A stretch of 57,094 nt of DNA, taken from the NCBI GenBank assembly GCA_002719955.1, contig PBFW01000044.1, positions 1-57,094 of the forward strand. The letters run 5' to 3'. This stretch comes from Deltaproteobacteria bacterium. GTDB lineage: Bacteria > Myxococcota_A > UBA9160 > UBA4427. The first letter of the stretch is position 1. Every line of letters starts with the position of its first letter. The notes under the pieces are model-generated. The model did no database searches. It worked only from the letters and a program-made list of their open reading frames with translations, and was not told where the DNA came from. Shown one piece after another: positions 43,871 through 53,656 of the stretch. Made by a program: the position numbers and the translations under genes.

Positions 43871-45043
43871 TCAGAGCCGCATCGGGACCTTGGCGTAGCC
43901 GCGTACGTTGTTGTTATGGGACCACTCGAGGTTCGATAGATCGATTTCGTACTCGGGAAAGCGCGTCAGCAATTCCTCGAAGGCGACGCGGCATTCCTGG
44001 CGTGCGAGGCTCTTCCCGATGCACAGGTGATGACCCTGGCCGAAGTGGACGGTGCGGTCGAGTTTGCGGTGGATGTCGAAGCGATCGGGATCATCGAATT
44101 GGCGCTCGTCGCGATGGGCCGCGCCGGTGAGCAGCAACACGCGGACGTCCTCGGGGATCGTGACGCCGTGACGCGTCCAGGGCTTCGTACTCCACCGCCC
44201 CTGGACCTGGGAGGGCGGATCGATTCGGAGCAACTCTTCGACCGCGTTTCGCATGAGGTCCGGGTCCGCGACGAGTTCGGCGCGCTGATCGGCATTTCGA
44301 AAGAGCGTGACCGCGCTGTTGCAGATCAGGCGGGCGGTCGTCTCGTGGCCGGCACTGCCCAGGAGCAGGCAGAAACCGAGGAGTTCGTCGAAGGTTAATC
44401 TCGTCATCCTTCCGCTGTCGATGTCGCGAAGCTCGGCATCGATCAATGCGCTGGTCAGGTCGTCCTGCGGCCGCACCTGACGCTCCTTGATGAACCCCGT
44501 GAAATATTCGAGAACCTGCTGCGAGGCCAGACGTGCACTCTCCGGAACCTCAAGTTCTCCTGGCTCGCGGTGCATCATCACATTCGTGAGTCGACGGACC
44601 TGATCACGATCTTCTTCGGGGACCCCCAACATCGTGCTGATCACGTCCATCGGCATCACCGAAGCGAGGCGCTCGAAGAGATCGATCTGGTCACCGGGCT
44701 CGAGGCCCGCGAGACGATCTCTCGTGATCTTGCGCACGATCGGTTCGAGTTCGCCGACTCGTCGTGGGGTGAAGACCTTGCTGATCAATTGGCGAACGCG
44801 TGTATGTTTTGGCGGGTCCAACGAGATCATCAGCGGAAGGGGCGTCATGACCTTTTCGAGCGTCTGACCCCAGGCCGAGCTGAAGGTGTCGAAGTCGAGA
44901 TGGGCTTCCCAGACATCCTCGAAGCGGGAGAGCGCCCAGAAATTCAGCTTTTCGTTGTGATAGACCGGGGCCTCGCTCCGCAGCCACGCATAGGTCTGGT
45001 AGGGATCGATCTGGGTCTTCCAGTCGGTCGGATCGTATTCCAC
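43871..45043 (-). CDS. Cytochrome P450
   Basis: A bacterial class I P450 of 390 residues. The heme-thiolate loop is HFGQGHHLCIGKSLARQE. The I-helix oxygen-activation motif is LLGSAGHETTARLI, and the K-helix E-x-x-R is in AVEELLRIDPP. GTG 45043 is chosen because AGGAGAG precedes it directly and the chain begins VEYDPTDWKTQIDPY, like other members; the open frame extends 63 codons upstream without support. No ferredoxin or reductase gene lies beside it, so electrons must come from elsewhere. The substrate is unknown. Confidence 0.9.
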   Translation of the reverse strand: MEYDPTDWKTQIDPYQTYAWLRSEAPVYHNEKLNFWALSRFEDVWEAHLDFDTFSSAWGQTLEKVMTPLPLMISLDPPKHTRVRQLISKVFTPRRVGELEPIVRKITRDRLAGLEPGDQIDLFERLASVMPMDVISTMLGVPEEDRDQVRRLTNVMMHREPGELEVPESARLASQQVLEYFTGFIKERQVRPQDDLTSALIDAELRDIDSGRMTRLTFDELLGFCLLLGSAGHETTARLICNSAVTLFRNADQRAELVADPDLMRNAVEELLRIDPPSQVQGRWSTKPWTRHGVTIPEDVRVLLLTGAAHRDERQFDDPDRFDIHRKLDRTVHFGQGHHLCIGKSLARQECRVAFEELLTRFPEYEIDLSNLEWSHNNNVRGYAKVPMRL

Positions 45044-45246
45044 GGGCTCTCTCCTCGTCCTCTTCGTCGCGGACCTCGTTCGTTCCGAGTGGGCCGATCG
45101 GATGGCTCGTCGGCCCACCCGAGGATGGTCAGGAGGATACGCGAGGAATGGGTCGCACGCGCGTCCGGCCGGCGATTGTAGGGGGCCGGTTCGTGTGTCG
45201 GGTCGTGGCCGCGAAGCGGGCAGGAATCCCATTGCTGACCCTCTCG

Positions 45247-48144
45247 TCAGGGGTCCGATCGGGAGACCTCGATCGAGTCCGATCCGAACTGGACGTGGGC
45301 GCTCCGAGCCGGCTCCGATCCCGTCGGGTCGAAGCGAATCTGCATTCCCTCGCCCATGAAGAGGCCGTCACCGATCTCTGTCATCGGCGCGCGAGCACCC
45401 TGGGCCCGCCCGATCTCGAGATGACTTTCCGAGCGTGTGATCGAGAGCTCGATTCCGACGATCGGAATTCGGTAGACACCGACATAGCGATCCAGTCGAT
45501 GCTCGATGGGGAGCGCGAGGAGTTCCGCCGTCGTCCAGGCCTCGGGATGATCGAGGGTGGCGTTTCGGATCCGCGAGACGGTTCGGGGGGCGACCGGTCG
45601 GTCGCCATGACCCCAGGCGCGGCGCAAGAAGGTCAGCAATCCCGCGAGTCCCTCGTCATCGAAGCGTGGGTCGTGGCCGTGCCCGGGCATGCTGGCGTTC
45701 CAGGTCTTGCCGCGGACGGAGATCGGGCCTCGAACGCCCTGGAGCGCGATCCTCACGAGCCATTCGTCGGCGTCCCGAACCCATCGCGATTTTGCGAGCG
45801 GGGGAGCGAGCCCCGCGCTGCCTCGGCCTTTGGCGCCATGGCAAGTCGCGCACGTCATCGCATAGAGTTCGGCGCCCCGGGTCCGCAGGTTCTCCTCTTC
45901 TTCGTCGAGCGGCCGTGCCCCCCCCGGACTCGGATCGCCCTCCCAGGTGACCCCCCGCCGTACTCGCAGGATCGCTTCGCCAAGCTTCGAAGAGGTTTCG
46001 GACTCGAAGAGCGGATGGGCCCGCTCGAGGACGATTCGCTCACTCCCCGGCAGTTGCTGAGCGGTGTAAATGCCCTCGAGGAGAGCCATGGTGGTCGCCG
46101 CGTCCGCCGGTCGCGTCCGGAGGGTGACGATGCGATCGAGAAATCCGACGATCGCGCGAACACCATTTCGCTTCGTCTGGATCTGGGCGAAGGCGGCGGT
46201 CGCGATGGCACGGGTCCATGCGGTGTCCGAACCCGTCGTTGTGGCGAGAACAGAATCGAGCGAGCGCTCCTCGAGACCCGCCAGGCTGGAGAGTGCGGCT
46301 TGGCGCTCGAGTGTGTTGCCCGTGCGCGACCGCTCGAGAAGCACTTCGAAGGGTCTCGCTTCGATGGGAAGCGTACCGAGGGTGTGGAGCGATTGCAGGC
46401 GGACGCGAGGGTCGATGTCCTCGAGGGTTCGCACCGCTTCGCGCCGGATCGCGTCGGCCGCTCCGGGGATCTGGCGCAGCAGGTCCTCCCCCAGCCGTAG
46501 GGCGAGCCGCCTGGTTTTCGGGTCGCCACTTGCGAGCCCCGTGCGCCAGGACTCGAGGTCGAGTTCGTTGCGTTGAGCCAGCGTCCAGAGGATATGCCTT
46601 TGGCCGAGAGGACTGAAATCGGAGAGGCGGCGAAGCGCGGGCAGGGCGTTCGCGTCGTGGTTGTGGACCAGTCGGCGTTGGGCTCGGTCGCGCACCCAGC
46701 CATTGGGATGGTCGAGGCCAGCGAGCTGATCCGCGAGCCCTTCGAGAGCGGGCGGGGTTCTCTCCAGCGGTCGATCCTCGCGAATGAGACGCCAGATTCG
46801 ACCCGTCGCGCCCGGGGGAGCCAGATCGTGTTCGTCGACATATTCGCGCAGATAGGCGGAGACATAATGGGCGTGTTGAATCACGCCCCGGTACATGTCG
46901 ATGATCCAGATCGCGCCGTCGGGTCCCACCTTCGCGTCGACCGGTCGAAAACGCTCATCGGTCGAGGCCAGAAATTCTCGCCTGGCATAATCCTTGTCGG
47001 GATAGAGGCGATGCGTGGCCCTCAGTCCGAGCCCCTCCGCTCCGTCTTCGACCGCGAAATGGGCGACCGCCGAACCGGCGGATTCCGGGACGAAGGCGTC
47101 GCCCTTGAATGTGTCGCCGAATTGATGGCCACGCTGTATCACGAGACCGCTCACCGCGGTTGGACCGTCCTGCCGACCATCCCGTCGCAACGTACCCGCC
47201 TGATAGGCGCGATTCAGACCCGGGGCCACCCGGACCCCGAAGACGCGCTCGTCCGGTGCGAGGTCGACGTTGATGCCCGCCTTCTCGATCGCTGCGGCCG
47301 TTGCCGGTTGGCGGAGGGTATATTCGGCGGGAAAGAGGTCTACGTAGAGGAATCCGGAGTTGTGGTTGTAGTAGAGGCGGCCGTCATCGTCCTGCGCGAT
47401 TCCCCATTGCCCCCGAAACACGCTCGATGCGACTTCGATTCTGCCCTGCGAGAGCCGGAAACGTCGCGCCGACTTCGCGTTGTAGATCCAGCCGTCGAGG
47501 CCGGGGAGAAGGGCATTTTCGCGGTGTTCGACGTTGCCCGCCTCCACGGCGTAGTCGAGCACGCGCGATCGCTCGTCGTCCGCGCAGCGCAGATCGCCGT
47601 TGGTGTCGCGGCATAGCAGAAGGTCCGGTGGCACCCCGATCAAGACACCTTCGGGGAGGACCGCGATCGCACGCGGAAGGACCAGTTCGTCCAGGAAGAC
47701 GCGGCTCTCATCCATTCGACCGTCGCCATCGAGATCCTCCAGAACGACGACGCGGCCGCTCGGCTGATCCTCGCCCTCGCCATCGATATTCGGCATGAAG
47801 CCACGCATCTCGACCACGAAGAGACGTCCCCGATCATCCCAATCCATGGCGACCGGATCGACGACGAGGGGCTCCGCGGCGACGAGTTCGGCGCGAAAAC
47901 CGGGCGCCAGACGAAAGCTGGCGAGTTCTTCTTCCGGGCCGAGGACCGGGGAGGGGGGAAGATCGATCGCGGCGAGGATCTTCGCGGGATCCGGCGGGCG
48001 GAGAAGTCCCCAGGCGAGGATTCCGGTCGAGGCGAGAGCGAAGACGATCCAGAACGCGCGCTTCACGTGCGAGGCCTCCGCGGTCGCACCCTGCGAATCG
48101 ATTCGCAGGGCGGTTGTTTGCCCTTCGATCTGGACGATAGCCAC
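45247..48144 (-). CDS. PVC-type c-heme protein with dehydrogenase-like beta-propeller and HEAT-like repeats
   Basis: A 965-residue protein. After an N-terminal membrane anchor or signal (AFWIVFALASTGILAWGLL) comes a beta-propeller of the PVC-type/sorbosone-dehydrogenase kind (about residues 75-470: AMDWDDRGRLFVVEMRG, VVLEDLDGDGRMDES). An alpha-helical HEAT-like repeat region follows (about 490-720). A C-terminal cytochrome c domain carries C-A-T-C-H (in MTCATCHGAKGRG, about residue 765), with a Met region for the sixth ligand in ASMPGHGHD. The last ~100 residues form a separate beta domain. It would work in the periplasm, oxidising a sugar or alcohol or moving electrons. This architecture is best known from Planctomycetes and Verrucomicrobia. 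Confidence 0.85.
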   Translation of the reverse strand: MAIVQIEGQTTALRIDSQGATAEASHVKRAFWIVFALASTGILAWGLLRPPDPAKILAAIDLPPSPVLGPEEELASFRLAPGFRAELVAAEPLVVDPVAMDWDDRGRLFVVEMRGFMPNIDGEGEDQPSGRVVVLEDLDGDGRMDESRVFLDELVLPRAIAVLPEGVLIGVPPDLLLCRDTNGDLRCADDERSRVLDYAVEAGNVEHRENALLPGLDGWIYNAKSARRFRLSQGRIEVASSVFRGQWGIAQDDDGRLYYNHNSGFLYVDLFPAEYTLRQPATAAAIEKAGINVDLAPDERVFGVRVAPGLNRAYQAGTLRRDGRQDGPTAVSGLVIQRGHQFGDTFKGDAFVPESAGSAVAHFAVEDGAEGLGLRATHRLYPDKDYARREFLASTDERFRPVDAKVGPDGAIWIIDMYRGVIQHAHYVSAYLREYVDEHDLAPPGATGRIWRLIREDRPLERTPPALEGLADQLAGLDHPNGWVRDRAQRRLVHNHDANALPALRRLSDFSPLGQRHILWTLAQRNELDLESWRTGLASGDPKTRRLALRLGEDLLRQIPGAADAIRREAVRTLEDIDPRVRLQSLHTLGTLPIEARPFEVLLERSRTGNTLERQAALSSLAGLEERSLDSVLATTTGSDTAWTRAIATAAFAQIQTKRNGVRAIVGFLDRIVTLRTRPADAATTMALLEGIYTAQQLPGSERIVLERAHPLFESETSSKLGEAILRVRRGVTWEGDPSPGGARPLDEEEENLRTRGAELYAMTCATCHGAKGRGSAGLAPPLAKSRWVRDADEWLVRIALQGVRGPISVRGKTWNASMPGHGHDPRFDDEGLAGLLTFLRRAWGHGDRPVAPRTVSRIRNATLDHPEAWTTAELLALPIEHRLDRYVGVYRIPIVGIELSITRSESHLEIGRAQGARAPMTEIGDGLFMGEGMQIRFDPTGSEPARSAHVQFGSDSIEVSRSDP

Positions 48145-48185
48145 AGCGGATCCTAGCCCGCGCCGGACATCACCCGATCTTCGCT

Positions 48186-48641
48186 TCAGGCCCCGAGGCT
48201 CACGGGGTCGCCGACCTTCAGCTCGCCGCCCCGCAACACACGACAGACGACCCCCGCTCGTCGCGACAAGGCGAGGCGAGCATCCCGTCCAAGTTCGTCC
48301 TCGAGTAATTTGCAGGGTGCGGCGTCTCGAACGACTTCGAGCGCGATCGCGCCGACGGACCAGCGATGTCCGGGTTCCCTCGGGATCGCACCCTTCGAGA
48401 TCGTCACGTTGCGGCGCGTGAGGCCCGGGTCGATCGGGCCGCCGTGAAATCGTTGCGCTTCGGCGAGTTCTTCGAGGGATTGAATCGTCATATGGCGATG
48501 GCGCGTGCCGTGGTAGCGGTCGCCGATGATGCCCTTGCCGGCCTCGACCTCGACACGGTCGAGTGAGCGCATGGGCAGGCGGCTGCCCTTTGCGACGTGG
48601 AGGGCGATGACGACGGCACTCTGTTCAGAGGGCGCTTGCAT
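48186..48641 (-). CDS. MOSC domain-containing protein
   Basis: A 151-residue stand-alone MOSC (molybdenum cofactor sulfurase C-terminal) domain. Family features are GKGIIGDRYHGTRHRHMTIQSLEEL near the start of the core, LTRRNVTISKGAI, and CKLLEDELGRDARLALSRRAGVVCRVLRGG, where the conserved Cys and the R-G-G segment lie. The protein would carry sulfur or bind molybdenum cofactor in the cytosol. The start is the second ATG (48641), which has GGAGG 6 nt upstream; a larger frame runs to 49019 but overlaps the dipeptidase gene. It is followed by the PVC-type gene on the same strand. Confidence 0.85.
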   Translation of the reverse strand: MQAPSEQSAVVIALHVAKGSRLPMRSLDRVEVEAGKGIIGDRYHGTRHRHMTIQSLEELAEAQRFHGGPIDPGLTRRNVTISKGAIPREPGHRWSVGAIALEVVRDAAPCKLLEDELGRDARLALSRRAGVVCRVLRGGELKVGDPVSLGA

Positions 48642-48681
48642 GGGGACCTCCATGGCGATGATACGGCGCCCACCATTCGAT

Positions 48682-49962
48682 TCAGTCCGCGAGGCGCTCT
48701 TCGCGCATCTCGCCCGCGATCCTCTCGGCCGCTTCGAGCACGCGAAGCAGATTCTCGCCCAGCACCTTGCGTACGGTGCTCGCCGAGTGTCCGCGCGCGA
48801 GCAGACCCGTCGTGAGGGCGGGGAGCCGACTGATCTCCTCCATCCCAACGGGCATACTCGCCACACCGTCCCAATCCGCACCGATTCCGACGTGGTCCGG
48901 CCCCGCGACTTCGATCGCGTGATCGAAATGGTCGAGCAGAACGCCGATGGAGGTTTGTGGAACCGGATAGGCGTTGAAATGCGCCGCCATCCCCTCGCCG
49001 CGTCGCTTCGCATTGTCACCCGCCCGCTCGTAGATCTCCTTCAGGGCGGCGCCATGCTCCGCGAAATAGGCGCGGGTCGCGTCCCGGGCGGCTTCGTCGA
49101 TATAGGCGGGATAGAAGTTGATCATGATGACCCCGCCCTTGTCGGCGAGGGCCCGCAGCATGTCATCGGTCATGTTGCGTGGATGATCGGCGACCGCGCG
49201 GGTCGAGGAATGGGAGGCGATGAGGGGCGCGCGGGTCGTCTCGAGTGCGTCGAAGAAGGTCGCATCCGAGACATGCGAGACATCCACGAGCATGCCGAGT
49301 CGATTCATCTCGGTCACGATTTCGCGGCCAAAATCGGTCAAGCCACCGTGAAGCGGTTCCGGAATCTCGGTCGTTCCAGACGAATCGGCCCAATTCGTGT
49401 GAAAGGAATGGGTCAGCGTCATGTAGCGGACGCCGAGTCGGTAGAAGTTTCGCAGGGCGGGCAGGCTGTCCTCGATGATATGACCTCCCTCGACGCCCAT
49501 CAGGCTCACGAGCATTCCATCGGCGACCGCCTCCCGGATTTCTCGAACGGTCCCCGCGACGACCACATCGTCGGGATGACGAGCCGCCATCTCGTGGACC
49601 GCATCGATCCTCTCGAGCGCTTCGCGGATGGCGGCGCCGGGCACTTCGCGCTCGCCCATGTAGATGGACCAGAATTGTACGTCGAGCCCCCCTTCACGGA
49701 TCCGAGGCAGGTCCATATCGCCGTCGCTCACACCATGACGTCTCGAGAAATCCCAGGTCGGATCTGCGAATCTCGGAGTCGTGTCGGAGTGGCCGTCGAT
49801 GACGATCGCGTCGAAATGGAGGTCGTGGGCGCGTTCGACGGACGTGGCGCAAGCCGCGAGCCAGGGGAGAAGGGCGAGCAGCAAAAGAAGAAGAAGTGCG
49901 AGCTTCGGTGTCGTTCCGGCGCGCACTGCCCTTCTAAACGATCGGAGTCGGTGGGTCATCAT
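48682..49962 (-). CDS. Membrane dipeptidase (peptidase M19), lipoprotein
   Basis: A zinc-dependent dipeptidase of about 426 residues. A hydrophobic segment ends in the lipobox LPWLAAC, so the protein is likely lipid-anchored and faces the periplasm. The metal-binding residues are in place: IDGHSDTT (His, Asp), LMGVEGGH (bridging Glu), DVSHVSD and IASHSSTRAV (His), and HVGIGADWDG (Asp). Renal-dipeptidase-type enzymes cut dipeptides, including D-residue forms, and some open lactam rings. ATG 49962 or the next codon is the start; the extra frame beyond overlaps the SDR gene. It is transcribed in the same direction as MOSC. Confidence 0.9.
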   Translation of the reverse strand: MMTHRLRSFRRAVRAGTTPKLALLLLLLLALLPWLAACATSVERAHDLHFDAIVIDGHSDTTPRFADPTWDFSRRHGVSDGDMDLPRIREGGLDVQFWSIYMGEREVPGAAIREALERIDAVHEMAARHPDDVVVAGTVREIREAVADGMLVSLMGVEGGHIIEDSLPALRNFYRLGVRYMTLTHSFHTNWADSSGTTEIPEPLHGGLTDFGREIVTEMNRLGMLVDVSHVSDATFFDALETTRAPLIASHSSTRAVADHPRNMTDDMLRALADKGGVIMINFYPAYIDEAARDATRAYFAEHGAALKEIYERAGDNAKRRGEGMAAHFNAYPVPQTSIGVLLDHFDHAIEVAGPDHVGIGADWDGVASMPVGMEEISRLPALTTGLLARGHSASTVRKVLGENLLRVLEAAERIAGEMREERLAD

Positions 49963-49987
49963 GGGCGGACGGTAGATGATCTGGCTG

Positions 49988-50743
49988 CTAGAGCGCTGAG
50001 CGGAGACCACCATCGATCACGATGTCCTCTCCGCTGATATAGGAAGCTTCGTCGGAAGCGAGATAGGCGATCAGCCCCGCGATCTGCTCCGCGTTGCCCA
50101 TCTCGTCGAGGGGGTAGAGCCGAGCCAGGAGCCCCTCGTCGATCCCTTTCGGCATCCGGTGGTCTTCGTTCATCGGCGTGTCGAAGCCACCCGGACAGAT
50201 GGCGTTCACTCGTACTCCGTCCGCCGCAAATTCGATGGCGAGAGATTTGGTCAGGGCGAGAATGCCCGCCTTGGAAGCGCCGTAGGCCGCATGATAGGGT
50301 GCACAGACGCGGGCATTTACCGACGCGATGTTGACGATGGATCCGCGGGTCCGCTTGAGATGGGGCATCGCCTCGCGGCAGATGATCAGGGGGCTCGTCA
50401 GGTTGACGGAGAGGAAGCGCTCGAAGATCTCGGTGGAGATTTCATCCAGGCGATAGAACGCGCTGATCCCGGCGATATTCGCGACGACATCCAGCTGCCC
50501 ATATTTTTCGATCGCGCTGGAGACGAGCTCGACGCAGGAAGTCTCGAGACTCGCATCGTAGGGCCGAAGCGTTGCCTCGCCGCCCTCCTCACGGATCTGC
50601 TCCGTCGTCTCTTTTGCGCCGACCTCGTCGATGTCGCCGATGACGACGCGAGCGCCCTCTCGCGCCAGTCGGAGGGCCGTCTGCTTGCCCATCCCCGACG
50701 CACCACCGGTCACGAGGGCGACTCTTCCGATCAGTCTCTGCAT
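49988..50743 (-). CDS. Short-chain dehydrogenase/reductase (SDR)
   Basis: A 251-residue classical SDR. The cofactor loop is TGGASGMGKQTALRLA. Asp in VVIGDIDEVG suggests NAD. NIAGISAFY is the N-A-G loop, with the catalytic Ser in NIASVNARV and Tyr/Lys in YGASKAG. The end is ASYISGEDIVIDGGLRS. ATG 50743 with GGGAGA upstream is chosen, rejecting 50 extra upstream codons that overlap the P450 promoter region. It precedes the dipeptidase gene by 25 nt on the same strand, so the two may share a transcript, and it is divergent from the P450 at 50892. Confidence 0.88.
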   Translation of the reverse strand: MQRLIGRVALVTGGASGMGKQTALRLAREGARVVIGDIDEVGAKETTEQIREEGGEATLRPYDASLETSCVELVSSAIEKYGQLDVVANIAGISAFYRLDEISTEIFERFLSVNLTSPLIICREAMPHLKRTRGSIVNIASVNARVCAPYHAAYGASKAGILALTKSLAIEFAADGVRVNAICPGGFDTPMNEDHRMPKGIDEGLLARLYPLDEMGNAEQIAGLIAYLASDEASYISGEDIVIDGGLRSAL

Positions 50744-50891
50744 GTCGTCTCCCGCCCTTCTCTTTGCTCCTATACTCTCACAGCGCAGGGCGGGGAGCGA
50801 TAGGGACATGCGGGCGCCGAGGTGCGCCGTCCGATCGGGTCGCGTTCGCGACGATTTCGCCAACCTCGTGCAGGTCGAGCTGGAGAGGCCC

Positions 50892-52115
50892 ATGTTTCGA
50901 TACGATCCCTTTTCTTCCGAGGCGATGGCCGATCCCCACCGCTTCTATCCGGAGCTGCGGGCGGACCATCCCGCCTATCGACTCGCGGAATATCACGGAT
51001 GGGCGATCCCTCGCTTTGCCGATTGCTGGCAGGTCCTCCAGGATCACGATCGATTCAGCGTGGTCGAGGGCCCGGTCTTCACGCAGGAACTCGTGCGGAA
51101 GCCCTTCGAAGCCGAGTCGTTGAATCGCGCATCGCCCCAGCTGAGTTTCGGGATCTGGGATCCGCCTCATCACACGCGCATCCGCCGGACGATGACGTCG
51201 TTTTTCAGTCCGAAACGGATCGAGTCGCTCGAGGGCGATATGCGGCGGCTCGCGCGCGATCTGCTCGAGGATCTCGTCCCGCGCGGGACCTTCGATGTCG
51301 TGGGGGATCTGGCCGGCCCCTACGCCCTGGGCAATATCTGCCGCGTGCTGAACCTCGAACTCGACGCGCTTCCGGAGCTCTTCAAGCTGATTCAGCGTTC
51401 GACCGCGCGCACCCCCGGTGTGCCCGGATTCACCGCGGTGGGAATGGAGGCCCAGGCCCAGATCCACCCCCGGATCTGTGAGGCGGTGCTTTCTCGGCCT
51501 GTCTGCGACACCCTCGAAGGTGGAGATATCGCCAGCGCGCTTGCGGGCTTCGAGTTCGACGGCGTACCGCTCTGTGAGGCCGATGTCGCGACGCAGCTCT
51601 TCACATTGATGTTAGGGGGCGCAGAGACGGTTCCGAAGGTGATCGCTGGGGGGCTTCTGGAACTCGCTCATCAGCCCGAGCAGTGGCGGGCGCTCGTTCG
51701 GGATCCGGGACTCGTGCCCGTCGCCTTCGAGGAGATGATGCGACACCAGGGTCCGCTCCAGCACGTCGGTCGCACGCTGCTCGACGATGTCGAGATCGCT
51801 GGTGAGGCGATGAAGCGGGGCGATCGGGTCTTCCTGCTCCTCCAATCGGCCAATCGCGATGATCGCGAGTTTCGCGACGGAGAGAATTTCGATATCCATC
51901 GTGAGCCCAGGCGCAATCTCGCCTTCGGTATCGGTCGTCATCACTGTATCGGCTCCCACCTCGCCCGACTCGAGGGCCGGGTCCTGCTCGAGACCTTCCT
52001 CGAATTCGTGGGTGAGTACGGGGTGAGGGAGCGCGAGGTGCTCCGTCCGGGATCGGAGTTCCAGGTCGGTGTCACGCGGTTGCCGGTCGAGATCTCGCCG
52101 ACTCTTCCGCGCTGA
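50892..52115 (+). CDS. Cytochrome P450
   Basis: A 407-residue P450, only distantly similar to the one at 43871. It has the heme-thiolate loop LAFGIGRHHCIGSHLARLE. Its I-helix reads MLGGAETVPKVIAGG, with the acid-Thr pair kept as E-T. The E-x-x-R helix is seen as AFEEMMRHQGP. ATG 50892 is chosen because GGAGAGG lies 5-6 nt upstream and the chain begins MFRYDPFSSEAMADPH; the frame is open another 87 codons. It is followed by a decayed gene. Redox partner and substrate are unknown. Confidence 0.9.
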   Translation: MFRYDPFSSEAMADPHRFYPELRADHPAYRLAEYHGWAIPRFADCWQVLQDHDRFSVVEGPVFTQELVRKPFEAESLNRASPQLSFGIWDPPHHTRIRRTMTSFFSPKRIESLEGDMRRLARDLLEDLVPRGTFDVVGDLAGPYALGNICRVLNLELDALPELFKLIQRSTARTPGVPGFTAVGMEAQAQIHPRICEAVLSRPVCDTLEGGDIASALAGFEFDGVPLCEADVATQLFTLMLGGAETVPKVIAGGLLELAHQPEQWRALVRDPGLVPVAFEEMMRHQGPLQHVGRTLLDDVEIAGEAMKRGDRVFLLLQSANRDDREFRDGENFDIHREPRRNLAFGIGRHHCIGSHLARLEGRVLLETFLEFVGEYGVREREVLRPGSEFQVGVTRLPVEISPTLPR

Positions 52116-52483
52116 GCCCGTACGGGGACGGCGTGCTCGAATTCGGTGAGACCTGCGACGACGGCAACGAGGTCGAACGGGGATTGTTGTTCGTCGACCT
52201 GCGATTTCAAATCGTTGGCGAGCGCGCGCGATGACGACAACGCGTGCACGAACATCGATCAATGTGACGGGTCGGGACCTGTTTGCCCGGACCCGGGCTC
52301 GACTGCGACGACCTGAATCCCTGCTCCGCGGAAAGCTGCGACGCGATGACCGGATGCGCCCATACGCCGATCCTCGGTTGTCCGGCGGCGGTGCCCAGCC
52401 CTTTCGGCCGGCGCTCGCGGATTCTGTTCGCCTTGATCCTGAGCGCCGTCGCGCTTCTTCTGGGGGAGGGAGTTCAGTTCTAG
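52116..52483 (+). pseudogene. Relic of a Cys-rich (DUF4215-type) surface protein with C-terminal sorting tail
   Basis: Three frames must be joined to read this sequence. GDGVLEFGETCDDGN, the hallmark of the Myxococcota-type Cys-rich repeat, is followed after a frameshift by DDDNACTN-type and CDGSG-type Cys-rich sequence. A final frame, LDCDDLNPCSAESCDAMTG, ends with a sorting-like tail: PSPFGRRSR, a hydrophobic helix (ILFALILSAVALLL) and a short end. The N-terminal body is gone, as the relic starts right behind the P450 stop codon. It shows that a large exported repeat protein was once encoded here. It has no start codon and is not functional. Confidence 0.65.
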
Positions 52484-52532
52484 AGGCATCGCTCGGGGTG
52501 AACGATCTGGGCCCGCCCCAACGGCCGCCCTC

Positions 52533-53507
52533 TCAGATTTCCAGCAATCGTCGAAAATAGGCGACGGTTTTGCGCAATCCCTGAGGAAGATCGATCGTCG
52601 GCTCCCAGCCGAGACGCTCTCGCGCGAGTTTGATGTCGGGCCGTCGCTGCGCGGGATCGTCCTCGGGCAGCTCCTCGAACGAGATCTCCGATCGTGTGCC
52701 TGACGCTTCGATGACGAGCTTCGCCAACTCGAGCATCGTGAACTCGTAGGGCCGGCCGAGATTGACCGGCCCCGTCATTTCGTCCGGTGAATCCATTAGC
52801 CGCATCAATCCGTCGATCATGTCATCCACGTAGCAGAACGAGCGTGTCTGGCTTCCGTCTCCGAAGAGGGTGATCGGACGCCCTTCGAGCGCCTGGACGA
52901 TGAAATTGGATACGACTCGGCCGTCGTCGCTGCGCAGGCGTGGACCGTAGGTATTGAAGATTCGGGCGACCTTGATCCGAACACCGTGCTGGCGGTGGTA
53001 GTCGAAGAAGAGGGTCTCCGCGCAGCGCTTGCCCTCGTCGTAGCAGGCGCGGGGGCCGATTGGATTGACATAGCCCCAATAGTCTTCGGGCTGAGGATGG
53101 ACCCTCGGATGTCCATACACCTCGCTGGTCGATGCCTGTAGGACCTTGGCGCGAGACCGATTTGCGAGTTCGAGCACATTGATGGCCCCTTGGACATTGG
53201 TTCGGACCGTTGCAACGGGGTCGAACTGGTAGTGCAGCGGCGATGCGGGGCACGCCAGATTGTAGATCTCGTCGACCTCGAGCGAGATCGGAGCCGTCAC
53301 ATCCTGTCGAAGCATTTCGAAAGCGGGGTTCGTGAGTAGATGTGCGATATTCGCGCGACGCCCGGTGAAGTAGTTGTCCAGGCAAACGACTTCGTCGCCG
53401 CGCGCGAGAAGGCGTTCGCAGAGATGTGACCCGATGAAGCCGGCCCCTCCGGTCACAAGCACGCGCCTGTGGCGTTCACGTGCCTCGAGTGTCGTCTCTT
53501 CGCCCAT
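52533..53507 (-). CDS. UDP-glucuronate decarboxylase (UDP-xylose synthase)
   Basis: A 324-residue extended SDR converting UDP-glucuronate to UDP-xylose for surface glycans. [13 protein letters not shown] binds NAD near residue 18. [22 protein letters not shown] with the catalytic Ser/Thr, and CYDEGKR with Tyr-x-x-x-Lys are all typical of UXS rather than dTDP-glucose dehydratase or Gal[10 protein letters not shown] and [10 protein letters not shown] complete the signature. ATG 53507 follows AGGAAG; the longer frame to 53864 is not supported. It stands alone between two pseudogenes, so its glycan cluster must be elsewhere, possibly including the genes at 35162-39914. Confidence 0.9.
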   Translation of the reverse strand: MGEETTLEARERHRRVLVTGGAGFIGSHLCERLLARGDEVVCLDNYFTGRRANIAHLLTNPAFEMLRQDVTAPISLEVDEIYNLACPASPLHYQFDPVATVRTNVQGAINVLELANRSRAKVLQASTSEVYGHPRVHPQPEDYWGYVNPIGPRACYDEGKRCAETLFFDYHRQHGVRIKVARIFNTYGPRLRSDDGRVVSNFIVQALEGRPITLFGDGSQTRSFCYVDDMIDGLMRLMDSPDEMTGPVNLGRPYEFTMLELAKLVIEASGTRSEISFEELPEDDPAQRRPDIKLARERLGWEPTIDLPQGLRKTVAYFRRLLEI

Positions 53508-53656
53508 CTCTTCCTGTTTCCTCTCCTGGTCTGCGTCGATGCCGAGCGCGGCAAAACTAGCCCAAGCGGTGCGCCCGTCACACGAATCGATGGCTGAGCG
53601 GCCCGTGTTCATGTGGGCGCTCGGAGGGGTGCGCCATGGGTTAAACTCGGGGGGAC

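Noticed and set aside
45148..47616. Two long plus-strand open frames (450 and 347 codons)
   Set aside because: Both are antisense to the PVC-type heme protein, whose propeller and C-x-x-C-H motif are clear.
48526..50037. 503-codon plus-strand open frame
   Set aside because: Antisense to the M19 dipeptidase and MOSC genes, which carry complete active-site motifs.
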